NCBI RefSeq assembly: GCF_016820535.1
Contig: NZ_JADHDY010000009.1
Coordinates: forward strand, 1 to 64,000
Direction: 5' to 3'
Origin: Sporosarcina beigongshangi
GTDB taxonomy: Bacteria > Actinomycetota > Actinomycetes > Actinomycetales > Micrococcaceae
DNA: 64,000 bases
This document shows positions 63,678-64,000 of the stretch, piece by piece. The translations under genes were made by a program, and so were the position numbers. The notes below the pieces were generated by a model, which worked only from the letters and a program-made list of their open reading frames with translations, ran no database searches and was not told where the DNA came from. Each line of letters starts with the position of its first letter. Positions within the stretch are counted from its first letter, which is position 1.

Positions 63678-64000
63678 CTATTGTTTCTCCTCGCGCTGTG
63701 CCCGAGCCTGAGCCTCCTCGTTTTGTGTTGCTCTGACGTAGCCATCCCACAGTAGGTTAACTATTATGGTCAAAGTCAGTGTTAGATAGACGCCAATCGC
63801 GACTACCCCAGCGCTAAAGATTCTTGGAATGACAAAACAGGCCCATTCGAGCCCCAGTGAAGACTCTGCAATTAGAGAGAATATCGTTGCAGTAACACTT
63901 AGAAACGAAGCCCAGAGTGTATGTGCAACTGCTTCGTCAATGGCCCTGCGAGCAGAAAATTCGGCTTCCTGATATATGGCTGATCGAGCAGATAGCTGCG
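63678..64000 (-). CDS. C-terminal part of a small membrane protein (runs off the window)
   Basis: The minus strand is open from the window edge to TAG at 63678-63680 (107 codons). It begins QLSARSAIYQEAEFSARRAI, then two hydrophobic stretches (LWASFLSVTATIFSLIA; VVAIGVYLTLTLTIIVNLLW) and a charged tail (ATQNEEAQARAQREEKQ). The start lies beyond 64000. No family is recognised. Codon bias and continuity support a real gene. Confidence 0.6.
   Translation of the reverse strand, partial: QLSARSAIYQEAEFSARRAIDEAVAHTLWASFLSVTATIFSLIAESSLGLEWACFVIPRIFSAGVVAIGVYLTLTLTIIVNLLWDGYVRATQNEEAQARAQREEKQ

Noticed and set aside
63439-63711. 90-residue plus-strand ORF
   Set aside because: It is antisense to the IstB stub and overlaps the end of the clearer minus-strand membrane-protein gene.
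20420-64000. A second copy of the tRNA-Thr 3' end (attR) within the window
   Set aside because: Scanning by eye for the T-arm and acceptor sequence found none, so the right end is taken to lie outside.

Overview
The window reads as the chromosome of a high-GC actinobacterium, most likely an Arthrobacter-like member of the Micrococcaceae. This rests on the GC-rich coding style, the DUF4032 and otsA/otsB neighbours of a maltodextrin locus, and a conjugation operon of the actinobacterial SCO6880/VirB4/TraG type. Species cannot be fixed from sequence alone. Two parts are separated by a tRNA-Thr gene at 20376-20449.

Left of the tRNA is core chromosome. Positions 1-1656 hold a 97-bp direct repeat interrupted by a complete ISL3-family insertion sequence (24-bp inverted repeats, 8-bp target duplication). 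Positions 1679-10880 are a maltodextrin/maltose locus: a LacI-type regulator and GH13 alpha-glucosidase on the minus strand, diverging from a MalE-MalF-MalG importer and a second GH13 enzyme on the plus strand. LacI-type operators sit in the shared promoter region and before malF. Next come a GlcD-like FAD oxidase, a repeat cluster, a DUF4032 protein, the MsmK/UgpC-type ATPase that probably energises the sugar importers, a cytosine-deaminase-like amidohydrolase, the trehalose pair otsB/otsA, and a membrane-anchored DsbA-like protein.

Right of the tRNA is an integrative and conjugative element (ICE) that runs to at least the last few hundred bases. Its left end is the tRNA 3' end, followed by a tyrosine integrase and excisionase. 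Two HTH regulators and a sigma-like protein follow. The type IV secretion operon (24670-33669) encodes VirB8-like, lytic transglycosylase/NlpC, VirB2-like, VirB6/TrbL-like, SCO6880, VirB4-like, VirD4/TraG-like and DUF4913 proteins. ArdC-type and Ssb proteins come next. A 4-kb cargo patch (35.7-39.9 kb) is bracketed by a 38-bp palindrome and a related site. A MobF relaxase with a zinc-finger/coiled-coil partner (40649-44778) completes transfer.

From 45.5 to 63 kb the element carries a dense defence island: a NucS-like nuclease divergent from a ScoMcrA-like SRA-HNH enzyme, NrdH-like and DUF4192 genes, a Gabija pair (GajA/GajB), an A+T-richer module of amino-methyltransferase, McrB-like AAA+ and DUF2357 PD-(D/E)xK nuclease (resembling GTP-dependent LlaJI/McrBC restriction), a PGN_0703-like nuclease with a small partner, and a zinc-ribbon protein with a HEPN-type RNxxxH motif. 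The right attachment site was not found, so the element probably extends beyond the window. The best candidates for undescribed biology are the methylase-McrB-DUF2357 module with its convergent nuclease pair, the zinc-ribbon/HEPN protein, and the membrane coiled-coil 'DPCY' protein in the cargo patch.
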